From Erysipelotrichaceae bacterium (GTDB lineage Bacteria; Bacillota_I; Bacilli_A; Erysipelotrichales; Erysipelotrichaceae): DNA of 13,504 nt. A program made the translations under genes and the position numbers. The notes beneath the pieces are model-generated. The model ran no database searches, was not told the DNA's origin, and was given only the letters and a program-made list of their open reading frames with translations. Of the stretch, positions 1 through 6,240 are shown one piece after another. The first letter of the stretch is position 1. Each line of letters opens with the position of its first letter. The DNA is taken from assembly GCA_017511325.1 (NCBI GenBank), contig JAFWKS010000404.1, forward strand, positions 1 through 13,504. Reading direction: 5' to 3'.

Positions 1-978
1 CTGTTAAGCATGGACGTCATCCCATATCTGGTCGAACTCAAGAAAGACGGACGCAAAGGACAGAAAAAGATCGAATATATCACCTTCTGCTTCGGGGCCA
101 TCCTGTCCATCTTTCAGGGATTCTTCCTGGCTAAAGGTTTATACAGTTATGTTTTAAATCCGGGAACCAAATCCTACCTGTTTATTGCAGCTATACTGAC
201 GGTAGGCTCAATGATCACATACGGACTGGGACTCATTATAGATAAGTGGGGGATCGGCAACGGCATGTCGATGATCATCTTTGCCGGTATCGTCTCCGGT
301 ATCCCGTATTCTTTCTACAGCGCATTCAATGCACTGAGCACGGGAATGTTTGTCTGTTTCGTGCTGGCTTACCTTACGATCATTATTGCGGTCATCATAG
401 TGCAGAGCGCAGAAAGAAAGATCCCGGTCCAGTATTCAAGAGCAATCAATACAACCAAGGGCAATCTTACGCACCTGCCGTTAAAGATCAATTCGGCTTC
501 AGTCATGCCGGTCATCTTTGCCTCGGCTGTCATACAGGCGCCGCAGATCGTAATGTCCTGGATCAACTATGACATCTATCGAAAAATGAACGAAGCCCTC
601 AGCATGGGTAAATGGTATATGCTGGTCTTCTACGGGCTGCTGATAATCGGCTTCACCTTCTTTTACGCCAACGCCCAGATCGACCCGGCAAAGATAGCTA
701 AAGACCTGGCCAAGGAAAAGGCCTATGTTCCCGGTATCAGGCAGGGAAAAGAAACTCAGGAGTATATCAGCAAAGTCCTTAACAGCATCACCGTATTAGG
801 TTCGATCCTTCTGGCACTGATCGCCTTGCTGCCATACCTGGTCAGCCGTATCACCGGCTTCAACCTGTCACTAGGCGGAACGGGAATCATTATCGCCGTA
901 GGCGTAGCTATTGAATTTGTGAATGCCATCAAGACTGACATGGTCGAAAAGAAATATAAGTCGTTCGTAGGTAAGTAA
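1..978 (+). CDS. secY: SecY-family protein translocase channel subunit (5' truncated by window edge)
   Basis: This is the pore-forming membrane subunit of the Sec translocon, which passes unfolded proteins across the cytoplasmic membrane. The reading frame is open from base 1, and the first in-window Met falls mid-protein (LLSMDVIPYLVELKKDG, matching the segment just before TM3 of SecY), so the start lies outside the window. Visible family marks: the GIGNGMSMIIFAGIV segment, the cytosolic loop ERKIPVQYSR, the THLPLKINSASVMPVIFAS helix, the DPAKIAKDL...VPGIRQGKET loop that contacts SecA or the ribosome in known SecYs, and the final LSLGGTGIIIAVGVAIE helix with a short KKYKSFVGK tail. About 325 residues are present of a usual 400-430. 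The C6 loop is well preserved, unlike many strongly diverged SecY2 proteins. It is followed after 14 nt by secE, not by adk/map/infA, so I infer a second, locus-specific SecY rather than the housekeeping copy. Confidence 0.93.
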   Translation: MLSMDVIPYLVELKKDGRKGQKKIEYITFCFGAILSIFQGFFLAKGLYSYVLNPGTKSYLFIAAILTVGSMITYGLGLIIDKWGIGNGMSMIIFAGIVSGIPYSFYSAFNALSTGMFVCFVLAYLTIIIAVIIVQSAERKIPVQYSRAINTTKGNLTHLPLKINSASVMPVIFASAVIQAPQIVMSWINYDIYRKMNEALSMGKWYMLVFYGLLIIGFTFFYANAQIDPAKIAKDLAKEKAYVPGIRQGKETQEYISKVLNSITVLGSILLALIALLPYLVSRITGFNLSLGGTGIIIAVGVAIEFVNAIKTDMVEKKYKSFVGK

Positions 979-992
979 GGGGGGAGACCATA

Positions 993-1133
993 ATGAATGT
1001 CAAAGAAGAAGTCGCCAAGATCCATTGGCCAAAAACAAAAGAAGTTCTTGCGTCAGCAAGAACAACGATTGCAGTAATTACGGTTTACGCACTGATCTTC
1101 GCGATCGAACAGATCCTGATCAATGCGCTTTAA
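993..1133 (+). CDS. secE: SecE, very short translocon subunit (46 aa)
   Basis: SecE clamps the SecY channel with one transmembrane helix and an amphipathic cytosolic helix. This 46-residue ORF begins at ATG 993, preceded by a G-rich ribosome binding site at 979-987, 14 nt after the secY stop. It shows the SecE hallmark: an amphipathic N-terminal helix (NVKEEVAKIH), the nearly invariant Trp-Pro pair at residues 12-13 (HWPKTKEVL), then a single hydrophobic helix at about residues 24-45. Single-TM SecE proteins of Bacillota usually have about 60 residues, so this is near the minimum. Adjacency to secY, rather than to nusG, supports a matched second SecY-SecE pair. The assignment rests on this motif, size and context; a database search was not possible. 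Confidence 0.87.
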   Translation: MNVKEEVAKIHWPKTKEVLASARTTIAVITVYALIFAIEQILINAL

Positions 1134-1139
1134 AGGAGG
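1132..1139 (+). promoter_or_regulatory. Orphan Shine-Dalgarno after secE
   Basis: AAAGGAGG overlaps the secE stop and is a near-ideal ribosome binding site, but no ATG, GTG or TTG start in a usable position follows. The next sequence is the 3' end of the convergent gene at 1145-1414. It may be the remnant of a lost downstream gene of the secY-secE operon, or a chance match. Confidence 0.5.
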
Positions 1140-1144
1140 ACAGG

Positions 1145-1414
1145 TTAGGAAAATCTGCTTCCCGCAGTCGGCTGTATTTCAGGCAGATCTATATCAAAAC
1201 TGGGCTTGCCTTGAAAACCTTCAGCCTTCCATAGATAGGAACACGCTGTAAGCACATAATACAGCGTACTGTCGTAAGCAATCTGACCACCCTTGTAATC
1301 TTTCATTTCGTAGTAAAGATCTTCATAGATCGCATCGCTTACATTAAGAGTCTGATCAAAGACCGTAGAGCGGTCTTCGTTGTAATATCTGATATTAATC
1401 TGTTTGTTTTCCAT
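1145..1414 (-). CDS. Hypothetical 89-aa protein, convergent with secYE
   Basis: I do not recognise this protein. It is soluble and acidic to neutral, starts MENKQINIRYYNEDRS, is rich in Tyr and Asp, and has no signal peptide or membrane segment. The N-terminal part reads like an alternating beta-strand (QINIRYYNEDRSTVFDQTLN). The start at 1414 has no Shine-Dalgarno, but a -10/-35 pair sits so close (1421-1449) that transcription would begin about at the ATG, as expected for a leaderless mRNA. The stop is only 11 nt from the secE stop, on the opposite strand, with no terminator between them. It is isolated from the + strand genes. Amino-acid composition looks protein-like and no competing + strand gene covers it, but a spurious ORF cannot be excluded. 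Confidence 0.6.
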   Translation of the reverse strand: MENKQINIRYYNEDRSTVFDQTLNVSDAIYEDLYYEMKDYKGGQIAYDSTLYYVLTACSYLWKAEGFQGKPSFDIDLPEIQPTAGSRFS

Positions 1415-1420
1415 GAATTA

Positions 1421-1449
1421 ATAATAAATCAGTATTAAAAATCAGACAA
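1421..1449 (-). promoter_or_regulatory. Predicted sigma-A-type promoter for a leaderless transcript
   Basis: Read on the minus strand: TTGTCT at 1449-1444 (4 of 6 to the -35 consensus), a 17-bp spacer, TATTAT at 1426-1421 (5 of 6 to the -10 consensus), then 6 nt to the ATG at 1414. The predicted start point is therefore about the A of the start codon. The palindrome at 1468-1493 lies just upstream of the -35, at an activator- or repressor-type distance. Confidence 0.5.
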
Positions 1450-1469
1450 GAATATAGGGGGATCAAATC

Positions 1470-1491
1470 TCTGGGCACCCAGGTGCCCAGA
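1470..1491. repeat. Palindromic repeat, copy 1
   Basis: Core CTGGGCACCCAGGTGCCCAG at 1471-1490. Perfect pairing extends over 1468-1479 and 1482-1493: two 12-bp arms around a 2-bp centre (CA). The 22 bp at 1470-1491 recur exactly, reverse-complemented, at 13000-13021. The site is intergenic, between the divergent starts of the 1145-1414 gene and the 1712 operon. As RNA it would form a strong hairpin, but no T-run follows on either strand, so it is not an intrinsic terminator. Confidence 0.9.
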
Positions 1492-1499
1492 GAGCAAAT

Positions 1500-1641
1500 T
1501 CTTTAAATAAAATCAAGGGTTTAAACCACTACCCTAGATTGTCGGTGAATAGTAACGGTTCTATAGCGGAAAAAAGCACGAGTCAATAAATATTAATGAT
1601 GTTATCATAAAAATACAAAAATTATGTTTTCGGGTTCATTG
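1500..1641 (+). other. Possible leader region of the 1712 operon
   Basis: AT-rich non-coding stretch before the terminator at 1642. It can form small hairpins: AGGGT/ACCCT around 1527-1545 (with a nested self-complementary GGTTTAAACC), ATAG/CTAT around 1549-1564, and TGAT/ATCA around 1598-1608. The string TTTAAA-ACTA-CTAG-TGTCG-TGAA, with gaps, resembles part of the structured RNA at 6058-6085. I could not pick a convincing promoter here. Transcription start and function are unknown. Confidence 0.3.
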
Positions 1642-1680
1642 AAGCCTCTTCAATTAAATATTGAGGAGGCTTTTCTTTAT
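1642..1680 (+). terminator. Intrinsic terminator upstream of the 1712 operon
   Basis: A 13-bp stem with a single G-T wobble pairs 1642-1654 with 1660-1672 (AAGCCTCTTCAAT with ATTGAGGAGGCTT), has a 5-nt loop, and is followed by TTTTCTTTATT. It ends only about 30 nt before the ATG at 1712, on the same strand and with no stop of a + strand gene before it. It therefore fits an attenuator in a 5' leader, or the end of a small RNA, better than the end of an upstream gene. Confidence 0.8.
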
Positions 1681-1711
1681 TATCTTATTTATAGAAAGGA
1701 GAAGTACATAT

Positions 1712-2083
1712 ATGAAAATCGGTGAAATACTGAATGAATGCGGATTGTCGGGTCACGACATCGTGCAGTTCATGGATTACCAGAAATTCATTAAATATGT
1801 AAACAGCACCGACGCATCATGGCAGGATTATAAAAATGCCGAGATCGTTGCCGTTGAATATAGAGATCTTATTAACAGCAGGATCATTGAAAAATATGCG
1901 GATCTTAATGTCCGCTACGCCTATCGGAAACACTACGATGACAGAGAGGGCATCGCCCTGCTGATCGATAACGATGACAGCAGAGGGCTGACGTGCTTTA
2001 AGAACGACATTTATGAGAATCTTGTAGTATCGGGATTCTCTTTTAAATTTAAAGGAAAAGAAAAAAGGAGAAGGAGCAAATAA
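1712..2083 (+). CDS. Hypothetical 123-aa cytosolic protein, first gene of a three-gene operon
   Basis: Not recognised. The start at 1712 is preferred over an in-frame upstream ATG at 1661, because AGAAAGGAG at 1693-1701 stands 10 nt before it and the upstream extension would be read from the terminator stem. The protein begins MKIGEILNECGLSGHDIVQF, has no signal peptide or membrane helix, is a mixed alpha/beta-looking sequence, and ends in a highly basic tail (FKFKGKEKRRRSK) that could bind nucleic acid or acidic membrane lipids. The stop is 3 nt before the next ATG, so it is translated together with the two membrane proteins that follow. Role unknown; a cytosolic partner of those proteins is the natural inference. 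Confidence 0.8.
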   Translation: MKIGEILNECGLSGHDIVQFMDYQKFIKYVNSTDASWQDYKNAEIVAVEYRDLINSRIIEKYADLNVRYAYRKHYDDREGIALLIDNDDSRGLTCFKNDIYENLVVSGFSFKFKGKEKRRRSK

Positions 2084-2086
2084 TTT

Positions 2087-2965
2087 ATGAACGAAAAGAA
2101 CACTGAAAATTTCCTTGATGACGAAGAGGAACTTCTGGAGCTTATTCCCGGAAAGACTCAGATCGGTACACTGAGAGGAAACTGGAACGGGACACACAGG
2201 ACCATGTCCATCATGTACGGCAACGTTGCCTCGCCCGTCATTGACGGCCAGGTATTGAGGCTGCCGGAAGACAAGTACATGGAAATGCTTGAATCCTTCC
2301 TGGAATCTGAGGAAGGTCTCAAATACCGTGTGCCTACCAGAGCTGAATCTTCCAAAGCGATCGACGACATGCTGACGCTTCAGGAGGAAGTGGATCGCAA
2401 GAGAGCCGAAAAGGAAGAAGCTGAAAGAAGAAGAAAACAGCAGGAAGAACAGGAAAGACAAAGAAGGGCTGAGGAACAGAAAAGACTCGAAGCTCAAAGG
2501 GAAGAAGAACTCCGTCTTGCTCAGGAAAAGCAGCAGAAAGAGGAAGAGGAGAGAAGAGCCAAAGAAGAGCAGGAGAGGATCGATGCTGAAAACCGCGAGA
2601 GAATGAATCAGGAACGCCTGGCTCTTGAAAAAAGAGAACAGCGTATCAAGAAGACGGCGGCCAAAGCCAAGAAGAGAAAGACCGCTTTGATCATTGTGAC
2701 GATCCTGCTTCTGTTGTCATTGGCAGCCAACGGCTTCCTATTGATGACGGGATCACCGTTTGGTTCATCAGGCGCACCCGGTATCGGACAGCTTGATGTC
2801 AACGGTTCAACCTATGAAGTGAAACTTTCACCGATTACCGTAAATGAAGGTGAAACCAAGATCGTGCTGTATGGCATATCAAGTACAAATAAGGACGGAA
2901 CTGTAACAAACAGAGTCATTGAATTCGGTGAGATAAATGCCGATGGAAATGTGAGTTTGCGATAA
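2087..2965 (+). CDS. Single-pass membrane protein with long charged cytosolic coil (292 aa)
   Basis: Not assigned to a family. Residues 1-94 form an acidic, probably folded N-terminal domain without a signal peptide (GNWNGTHRTMSIMYGN motif). Residues 95-198 are an almost uninterrupted Glu/Lys/Arg/Gln helix, likely a coiled coil or single alpha helix, ending in the polybasic KKTAAKAKKRK. A transmembrane helix follows at 199-220 (LIIVTILLLLSLAANGFLLM), then about 70 extracytoplasmic residues with a Gly/Ser linker and a small beta-rich domain (LDVNGSTYEVKLSP...). The positive-inside rule puts the coil in the cytosol. AAGGAGAAGGAG at 2066-2077 supplies the ribosome binding site inside the previous gene. 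The layout suggests a scaffold linking a cytosolic partner to an extracellular one; this is inference from topology alone. Low-complexity helices attract false homologies, so coil hits should be ignored when searching. Confidence 0.85.
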   Translation: MNEKNTENFLDDEEELLELIPGKTQIGTLRGNWNGTHRTMSIMYGNVASPVIDGQVLRLPEDKYMEMLESFLESEEGLKYRVPTRAESSKAIDDMLTLQEEVDRKRAEKEEAERRRKQQEEQERQRRAEEQKRLEAQREEELRLAQEKQQKEEEERRAKEEQERIDAENRERMNQERLALEKREQRIKKTAAKAKKRKTALIIVTILLLLSLAANGFLLMTGSPFGSSGAPGIGQLDVNGSTYEVKLSPITVNEGETKIVLYGISSTNKDGTVTNRVIEFGEINADGNVSLR

Positions 2966-2983
2966 GTTTAAAGGAGATAATAT

Positions 2984-4624
2984 ATGGAAGACAGAAACGA
3001 ATTAAATCTCGACAGAGTTAAAAGCATGATCGTGGCCATCAGTCAGAAGATCGTAAGACTTCCTGAAGTCTCAAACAGAGACTTGGAAGCAATTCTGAGA
3101 TGCCATGACGGGAAAATATTAAGCGGTATCCCTGAAGGGATCGTTCAAAGCGTCAGAAGCGAACTTGAAAGAAGAGCGGAAAGAAGACGCAAGATCCGCG
3201 AGGTCATGGCGGCAACCGAGCCGGCACCTCAAGAAAACAGGGAAGCCGTGACCAACGACGATATCGGAACGATCATCGACGTTCAGGACCTGTCAGGTTT
3301 CCTGCAGGGCACAGAGCCGGTGGCACAGCCTCAAAGAGAACCTCAGAAGGCTGTAGACGAGGTCAAGCTTGAAGAGACCAGACCGGAAATAAAACAGGAA
3401 GTCTTCAACCAGTCGCCTGTTAATGTGCCGGATATCAAACCGGTAGTGATGAACGGCGACGATGATGAAGATGAAGAATACGAAACAGCCAACGAGATCC
3501 ATTCCATCGACCCTGCTGAAAACGAAGAAAGACTTAGGGAACAGAAATTCGAGGAGGAACTCTTAAGGATTTCCGAACTCGAAAAAGAACCGAAAAAGGA
3601 AGACTATAGTTTTTCGGACGAGGAATGGAAAAAGATCATTGAAGCCTGGAAAAAGAAACACCCGCAGCCGGAAGAAGAGAAACCGGTAAGATTATCACCT
3701 TTGCCTGAAGAAAAAGACAAAGAAGAAAATGACGATGAAGAAAATGACGACGATGAAGACGACGTCAATTTCGGATGGCTGAAGTGGCTGCTTATTCTAT
3801 TGATTGTAGCAGCGCTGGGCTTTGGCGGATTCTTTGCCTGGAAGAAATACGATGAAAGCAGAAAGACGAATTCGCTCAACGATTTAAGCGCGCAGCTTGT
3901 CATCGAAACAAATCAGAGCATGGGCATCCCGACGATCGAAGCCGGCGAAAAACTGACTTATTCGGATTCGGACAAAGCGGAAATGAAAAACATTCCTGAT
4001 CAGCTTCGCAACTTTTTCGTATCCTTCCCGGAAGGGGCAGATGTGCAGCTTTCAGAGATCGATACCGACAAAGCCGGAATTCAGGAAGTGACTGTCATCA
4101 TCACCAAGGAGGACAGTTATGGCCAGATCGCCAATAACAATCAGGTTTTTGAAGTGAATATCGTTGATACAAAGCAGCCGGAGATCTATCTCAACGCATC
4201 AGCGATCGAGATTGAAGCAAAGGATGCGACACCGATCGAAGAAAATGTTGTATCGGTAATTGACCCGGTATTCGGCGAATACAGCTATTCTGCGGCAAGG
4301 GAAAACAGAACCTACTATATCGAAACATCAGAAATCGATTTTGAAGTCAACGGAACGTATCAGGCATATGTTATCATTCAGGATAACGGAAACGAATACA
4401 GACAATCTTTTGATGTTACTGTAACCGGAGGCAAAAAGCCTGAAGCAGAAAATACTGCAAACAATGTAAACGCAACAAGCAGACCGGCAACCCGTCCCTC
4501 TTATACATATGTCGACGAATCAGGCAACATGTTTACGGAAGAACAGGCCAGGGAAATGGCAGAGAATGACGGTAATGTAGTATTGCTTTCGTATGACGAA
4601 TATACAGGAACCTTTGGCGCATAA
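2984..4624 (+). CDS. Single-pass membrane protein, acidic cytosolic region and Ig-like exterior (546 aa)
   Basis: Not recognised as a whole. Residues 1-75 are a helical, basic cytosolic domain (ending ELERRAERRRKIREVM). Residues 76-264 are a long disordered Pro/Glu/Asp linker, with an Asp/Glu run immediately before the membrane. A single TM helix lies at about 265-287 (WLKWLLILLIVAALGFGGFF). The exterior (288-546) holds two beta-rich segments; the second starts DTKQPEIYLNASAIEIEA, the pattern of bacterial Ig-like/DUF5011-type domains, and ends FDVTVTGG. An Asn/Thr/Pro linker and a C-terminal ~40-residue piece (YTYVDESGNMFTEEQAREM) follow. AAAGGAG at 2970-2976 precedes the start; the gap to the previous gene is 18 nt. 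It shares with its neighbour an inside-out architecture of charged cytosolic part, one TM and a small exterior, so the two may form one complex. No strong terminator follows. Confidence 0.85.
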   Translation: MEDRNELNLDRVKSMIVAISQKIVRLPEVSNRDLEAILRCHDGKILSGIPEGIVQSVRSELERRAERRRKIREVMAATEPAPQENREAVTNDDIGTIIDVQDLSGFLQGTEPVAQPQREPQKAVDEVKLEETRPEIKQEVFNQSPVNVPDIKPVVMNGDDDEDEEYETANEIHSIDPAENEERLREQKFEEELLRISELEKEPKKEDYSFSDEEWKKIIEAWKKKHPQPEEEKPVRLSPLPEEKDKEENDDEENDDDEDDVNFGWLKWLLILLIVAALGFGGFFAWKKYDESRKTNSLNDLSAQLVIETNQSMGIPTIEAGEKLTYSDSDKAEMKNIPDQLRNFFVSFPEGADVQLSEIDTDKAGIQEVTVIITKEDSYGQIANNNQVFEVNIVDTKQPEIYLNASAIEIEAKDATPIEENVVSVIDPVFGEYSYSAARENRTYYIETSEIDFEVNGTYQAYVIIQDNGNEYRQSFDVTVTGGKKPEAENTANNVNATSRPATRPSYTYVDESGNMFTEEQAREMAENDGNVVLLSYDEYTGTFGA

Positions 4625-4650
4625 ATAAAAATATACCGTTTTAAAAGGTA

Positions 4651-4680
4651 TTGACATAAAATACTCACCTATGATATATT
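4651..4680 (+). promoter_or_regulatory. Sigma-A-type promoter of the lipoprotein gene
   Basis: TTGACA (6 of 6) at 4651-4656, an 18-bp spacer, and TATATT (5 of 6) at 4675-4680. It lies 26 nt after the previous stop and gives a leader of about 50 nt. That leader can form a 6-bp hairpin, TAAGGA/TCCTTA, at 4688-4704, directly before an AGGAGG at 4704-4709 and the functional AAAGGAGA at 4721-4728. The lipoprotein can thus be expressed separately from the upstream operon. Confidence 0.75.
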
Positions 4681-4735
4681 ATCCTCGTAAGGAGATGATC
4701 CTTAGGAGGGCAATTATATTAAAGGAGAGAAGTGA

Positions 4736-5887
4736 ATGAAAAGGTTAATACTTTCTATTTTGAGCATAATGCTCGTTGTGGCCATGTTATCCGGCTGCGG
4801 TCCTAAGGACGAGGCAACGGAAACAGTGCCCGAAGAGGTCGAAGAGACCAATGCTGAGAAAAGCGAGAAGACAATAGAGATCACAGTCGACGTACAGAAT
4901 AGTGAATATATTTTTGTTGAACAGACTGAAGATAAGGTAGTTCTTAAAACGCCTGACGGAGCTGATGTGACACTGGTTCATCCGGTTGATTTCAGTGAAC
5001 CGGTTGAAGCCACAGTGACTGTGAAGTATACCGATTCCAAAGGTGAAGAAAGAGAAGAAAACAAAATCCTTTTTGTCGGATCTGAAACCGAGATAGAAGC
5101 CAAGAAGAAAGCGATCAAGGAAGCTGAAGAGGTTGCTGCGCAGGAAACACCTCAGGAAGGTGATGAAGTGCAGGATGAGACGATCCAAATAGACGCCAAC
5201 GCCTATGCAGGCATGAGTGCAGATACATTTGAGAAAACAGCCAAGGAGCTGGGGCTTGTACCAAGCCACGACGGCAGCAAGGACAGTTATTCTAATAACG
5301 TTGCTAAAGGCAATGTTGTGTGGCACGGTTCAGGATCCTATGAAAAAGACGAGAAGATCAGATATGGCGTTTCGCTTGGCAAAAAGCAAACTGCATCTTC
5401 TTCAAATACATCTCAAAACAGCCAGGAGTCCAATACATCTTCAAACAATCAATCATCAACTGAAACTTCAAACAAGAAAGGCCACTACGAAGAAAGAACC
5501 GTTCTTGTAAAGGAAGCATATGATGAACAGGTCGTTGTCAAAGAAGGATGGACGGAACAGGTACTGGTAAAAGACGCCTGGACAGAAGAAGTAAATGAGT
5601 GTTCCGCATACGGCCAGGATTCAAGAGAAGTCTATGTTTGCAACGGCTGCGGATATACAAGTTCAAGCAGCGGAGATCTCGAAAACCATATCTCACAAAA
5701 TCACGATAAAGGCTGCGGAAGCTATCACAATGACATCGAGTATACCGGAGAATATTATTGTGTGGCGTATAACACGTCCTACGTTAATCACCCAGCTGAA
5801 TATAAAAACGTCTATCATGAACCGGAATATACAACGGTTCACCACGAAGCGGAATACAGAACCGAAAAGGTCTGGGTGGAAGATTAA
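4736..5887 (+). CDS. Surface lipoprotein with PASTA-like domain and extracellular C2H2 zinc-finger-like motif
   Basis: A lipoprotein exported by Sec and anchored by lipid on Cys21: signal MKRLILSILSIMLVVAMLSG followed by Cys, lipobox LSGC. Residues 22-149 are acidic, with a beta-rich segment. Residues about 150-216 resemble a PASTA domain (AYAGMSADTFEKTAKELGLV ... GNVVWHGSGSYEKDEKIRYGVSLG); PASTA domains bind cell-wall precursors in kinases and PBPs. Residues 217-247 are a Ser/Asn/Gln/Thr linker. Then come four roughly 10-residue repeats (ERTVLVKEAY, EQVVVKEGW, EQVLVKDAW, EEV) and a C-x2-C-x12-H-x4-H motif (Cys302, Cys305, His318, His323), the spacing of a classical zinc finger. A second repeat set, rich in His-Glu-Tyr (AEYKNVYHEP, EYTTVHHEA, EYRTEKVWV), ends the protein. 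Such repeat-flanked fingers occur in secreted proteins of gut Gram-positives as I recall, but no function is known to me. Extra Cys at 289, 327 and 342. Confidence 0.88.
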   Translation: MKRLILSILSIMLVVAMLSGCGPKDEATETVPEEVEETNAEKSEKTIEITVDVQNSEYIFVEQTEDKVVLKTPDGADVTLVHPVDFSEPVEATVTVKYTDSKGEEREENKILFVGSETEIEAKKKAIKEAEEVAAQETPQEGDEVQDETIQIDANAYAGMSADTFEKTAKELGLVPSHDGSKDSYSNNVAKGNVVWHGSGSYEKDEKIRYGVSLGKKQTASSSNTSQNSQESNTSSNNQSSTETSNKKGHYEERTVLVKEAYDEQVVVKEGWTEQVLVKDAWTEEVNECSAYGQDSREVYVCNGCGYTSSSSGDLENHISQNHDKGCGSYHNDIEYTGEYYCVAYNTSYVNHPAEYKNVYHEPEYTTVHHEAEYRTEKVWVED

Positions 5888-5897
5888 AATCATAGAC

Positions 5898-6209
5898 TAT
5901 CCGAAATCAGTGGCTGAAAACAGTTAATCACACAAAGGTAGTTTCCTCAAAATCTGGTTGAAAATCAGAAACAAAGGTTTAAGACTTTTGACCTTATAAC
6001 AAAAGTCAGATACCCGTAGGGGCGGGAAATTTACGCACAGGGAGACAGATAACCGGGGTTTAAAAACTAGGGGACTGTCGCTGAACTGTGAATCGCGATC
6101 AGTTGAATCCAACCAAACAGGTTAACTCGTGACAGGAGTGATTCAACCAGCAATTGCGGATACTCAAATCATAGAAGAGAAGGGTGCCTGAAAAGGCCCT
6201 CTTTTTTTC
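5898..6209 (+). ncRNA. Unassigned structured RNA or leader upstream of the adhesin gene
   Basis: The 379-nt gap 5888-6266 contains no ATG on the + strand but many perfect helices. TATCCG/CGGATA (5898-5903 with 6157-6162) could close the domain. GTTTC/GAAAC pairs 5941-5945 with 5968-5972. GACTTTTG/CAAAAGTC is an 8-bp hairpin at 5983-6007, whose loop ACCTT (5991-5995) could pair with AAGGT (5974-5978) as a pseudoknot. CACAG/CTGTG (6036-6040 with 6086-6090) encloses GACAG/CTGTC (6044-6048 with 6075-6079). GTTGAATC/GATTCAAC (6102-6109 with 6140-6147) encloses two small hairpins (AACC/GGTT and ACTC/GAGT), a clean three-way junction. A terminator ends it. I checked from memory against TPP, cobalamin, T-box, ydaO c-di-AMP, c-di-GMP-I, tmRNA, RNase P and group I introns and found no convincing fit. 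A riboswitch-like leader or a stand-alone small RNA are both possible. Confidence 0.65.
6176..6209 (+). terminator. Intrinsic terminator at the end of the structured RNA
   Basis: GGG-TG-CCT (6182-6189) pairs with AGG-CCC (6194-6199) around a GAAA loop, with further imperfect pairing of the AGAGA side to TCT and a run of seven T (6202-6208). It stands 58 nt before the adhesin ATG, so it either ends a small RNA or attenuates the adhesin mRNA. Confidence 0.8.
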
Positions 6210-6211
6210 AT

Positions 6212-6240
6212 AAAAATCCCCGGGTAATCCCCGGGTTTTT
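6212..6240. terminator. Second, tandem terminator-like hairpin before the adhesin
   Basis: AAAAA at 6212-6216 and TTTTT at 6236-6240 flank CCC (6218-6220) with GGG (6233-6235) and GGG (6222-6224) with CCC (6230-6232), loop TAATC. Its symmetry makes it potentially bidirectional. It follows the first terminator by 2 nt and ends 11 nt before the adhesin ribosome binding site, so read-through or an adhesin promoter within the hairpin region must be explained. Confidence 0.7.

Noticed and set aside
1025..1234. 69-aa plus-strand open frame overlapping secE
   Set aside because: Out of frame with secE, overlaps both secE and the convergent gene, composition not protein-like, and no ribosome binding site.
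1468..1493. Palindrome copy 1 as an intrinsic terminator for the 1145-1414 gene or the leader
   Set aside because: No T-run follows on either strand, and it lies upstream, not downstream, of the minus-strand gene.
1661..1711. N-terminal extension of the 123-aa protein from an upstream ATG/ATT region (17 extra residues)
   Set aside because: The extension would be translated from the 3' arm of the terminator, has no ribosome binding site, and a good one stands before ATG 1712.
1817..2497. 226-aa minus-strand open frame (and similar long antisense frames at 4787-5326 and 6447-7037)
   Set aside because: Antisense shadows of Glu/Lys-rich genes; their translations are Phe/Ser/Leu-rich low-complexity and lack ribosome binding sites.
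2370..2680. Homology of the Glu/Lys/Arg-rich helix to TolA- or myosin-like proteins
   Set aside because: Low-complexity charged helices give spurious similarity; nothing else in the protein supports such a relationship.
5941..6160. Known riboswitch or RNA class (TPP, c-di-GMP-I, ydaO c-di-AMP, cobalamin, T-box, group I intron)
   Set aside because: Only scattered string similarities (for example ACGCACAGGG and ACTAGGGG); the defining core motifs of each class are missing or out of order.
6182..6190. Third partial copy of the palindrome (GGTGCC)
   Set aside because: Only six bases match and they are part of the terminator stem.
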